NCBI GenBank assembly: GCA_003427395.1
Contig: BFEA01000495.1
Span: forward strand, 764,212 to 794,742
DNA from: Chara braunii
Lineage: Eukaryota > Streptophyta > Charophyceae > Charales > Characeae
Direction of reading: 5' to 3'
Length of the DNA stretch: 30,531 bases
The first letter of the stretch is position 1, and each line of letters begins with the position of its first letter. This document shows, one piece after another, positions 29,663 through 30,531 of this stretch. Made by a program: the position numbers and the translations under genes. The notes under the pieces are model-generated. The model had not been told where the DNA came from. It saw only the letters and a program-made list of their open reading frames with translations, and made no database searches.

Positions 29663-29799
29663 CTCCTACTCCTGGTCAATTTGCAGCTTATTTATCTCCA
29701 CCATTCTAAGTAAGGTTCTCTCTCTCTATGCCTTGCTTCTTTGCGTCCCTTCCGTCATGGTCTTTGGTTGATGAACGAGATGAAGAGAGAAGGGGTTGA

Positions 29800-30531
29800 A
29801 AAGACGATGGAGGAGGAAGACGGCGTGGTGTAACTAACCATGGTGGACGGGTGAAGAAGATGGAGGAGGGAGATGGTGTAAGGTGGATGGCTATGGCGGA
29901 TGGGTGAAGATCGAGGAGGAGATGGTGTGAGGTGGATGATTATGGTGGATGAGTGAAGACGATGGTGTGAGGTGGATGGCTATGGTGGATGGGTGAAGAA
30001 GATGGAGGAGGGAGATGGTGTNATGATTATGGTGGATGAGTGAAGACGATGGTGTGAGGTGGATGGCTATGGTGGATGGGTGAAGAAGATGGAGGAGGGA
30101 GATGGTGTGAGGTGGATGACTATGGTGGATGGGTGAAGAAAATGGAGGAGGGAGATGGTGTGAGGTGGGTGGCTATGGTGGATGCGCGAAGAAGATGGAG
30201 GAGGGAGATGGTGTGAGGTGGATGGTTATGGCGGACGGGTGAAGAAGATGGAGGAGGGGGATGGTGTGAGATGGATAGCTATGGTGGACGGGTGAAGAAG
30301 ATGGAGGAGCGAGACGGTGTGAGGTGGATGGCTATGGTGGATGGGTGAAAAAGATGGAGGAGGGAGATGGTGGGAGGTGGTGGCTATGGCGGATGGGTGA
30401 AGGAGATGGAGGAGGGAAAGGGTGTGAGGTGGATGGCTATGGTCGATGACCATGGTAGATGGGTGAAGAAGATGGAGGAGGGAGATGGTGTGAGGTGGAT
30501 GGCTATGGCGGATGGGTGAAGAAGATGGAGG
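29800..30531. repeat. 53-bp minisatellite, at least twelve copies, open at the window end
   Basis: The word GATGGTGTGAGG (with variants) recurs at 30048, 30101, 30154, 30207, 30260, 30313 and 30366 with exact 53-bp spacing; earlier and later copies have short deletions or an insertion. The unit is roughly GGATGGCTATGGTGGATGGG then TGAAGAAGATGGAGGAGGGA then the GATGGTGTGAGGT start. 53 is not a multiple of three, so it is not a coding repeat. An N at 30022 lies in the array. Confidence 0.95.

Noticed and set aside
30226-30453. His/Pro/Ser-rich minus-strand ORF
   Set aside because: It is a translation of the 53-bp minisatellite, whose length is not a multiple of three.
1-30531. CRISPR array or bacterial defence system
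   Set aside because: All direct repeats are micro/minisatellites or LTRs; no regularly spaced unique spacers and no bacterial genes.

Overview
This is nuclear DNA from a repeat-dense eukaryotic genome. Reverse-transcribing elements fill it: two Ty3/gypsy LTR retrotransposons, decayed LINE sequence, a Penelope-like reverse transcriptase (RT), a tRNA-headed SINE candidate and three short inverted-repeat (MITE/foldback) elements, with many micro- and minisatellites between them. I found no host protein-coding gene, no bacterial operon structure and no CRISPR array. The mix suggests the green lineage, possibly a streptophyte alga with a large genome, but the sequence alone does not fix the species.

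Layout. 1-600: simple repeats and a hammerhead-ribozyme-like core on the minus strand. 598-6327: a heavily broken plus-strand Ty3/gypsy element (LTR, gag, protease, RT, RNase H, integrase, polypurine tract, LTR). 6328-9560: intergenic repeats, including a SINE candidate (about 7271-7608), a second hammerhead-like core (8207-8258), (GA)n, a 31-bp minisatellite and a 21-bp triplication. 9563-25515: one decayed minus-strand LINE ORF2, cut into pieces by later insertions.

What sits inside that LINE. Read on the minus strand from right to left, its pieces are: endonuclease (25.5-25.1 kb), RT front part (23.86-23.28 kb), RT motifs A, B and C (22.8-22.455 kb), the base after motif C onward (13.43-13.26 kb), the post-RT region (10.87-10.11 kb) and the C-terminal region (10.11-9.56 kb). 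Between the pieces lie a TAA-flanked MITE, a TTAA-flanked foldback, a large CTT-rich microsatellite, a complete 9-kb Ty3/gypsy element (13429-22454, minus strand), a TA-flanked MITE and a plus-strand Penelope-like element with a poly(A) run. The 9-kb element landed inside the codons of the LINE catalytic Asp-Asp pair. Its 4-bp target duplication, TCAT, restores the LINE reading frame when the insert is skipped.

26302-28422 holds a broken LINE-type ORF1 on the plus strand, head-to-head with the minus-strand ORF2. That geometry would fit a twin-primed 5' inversion of a single LINE. 28423-29580 has no recognisable gene. The window ends in (TG)/(GA) repeats and a 53-bp minisatellite that runs off the edge.

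None of the elements looks autonomous. The minus-strand Ty3 element is the best preserved: its RT frame is open for 509 codons, and its tRNA-iMet-type primer site and both LTRs are present, but gag, protease and integrase carry frameshifts, stops and an in-frame deletion. The strongest less usual signals are the two hammerhead-like cores, the Penelope-like RT with a single in-frame TGA, two paralogous stem-loops with compensatory changes downstream of that RT, and two single-N joins flanked by exact 34-bp and 86-bp duplications, which look like assembly artefacts.
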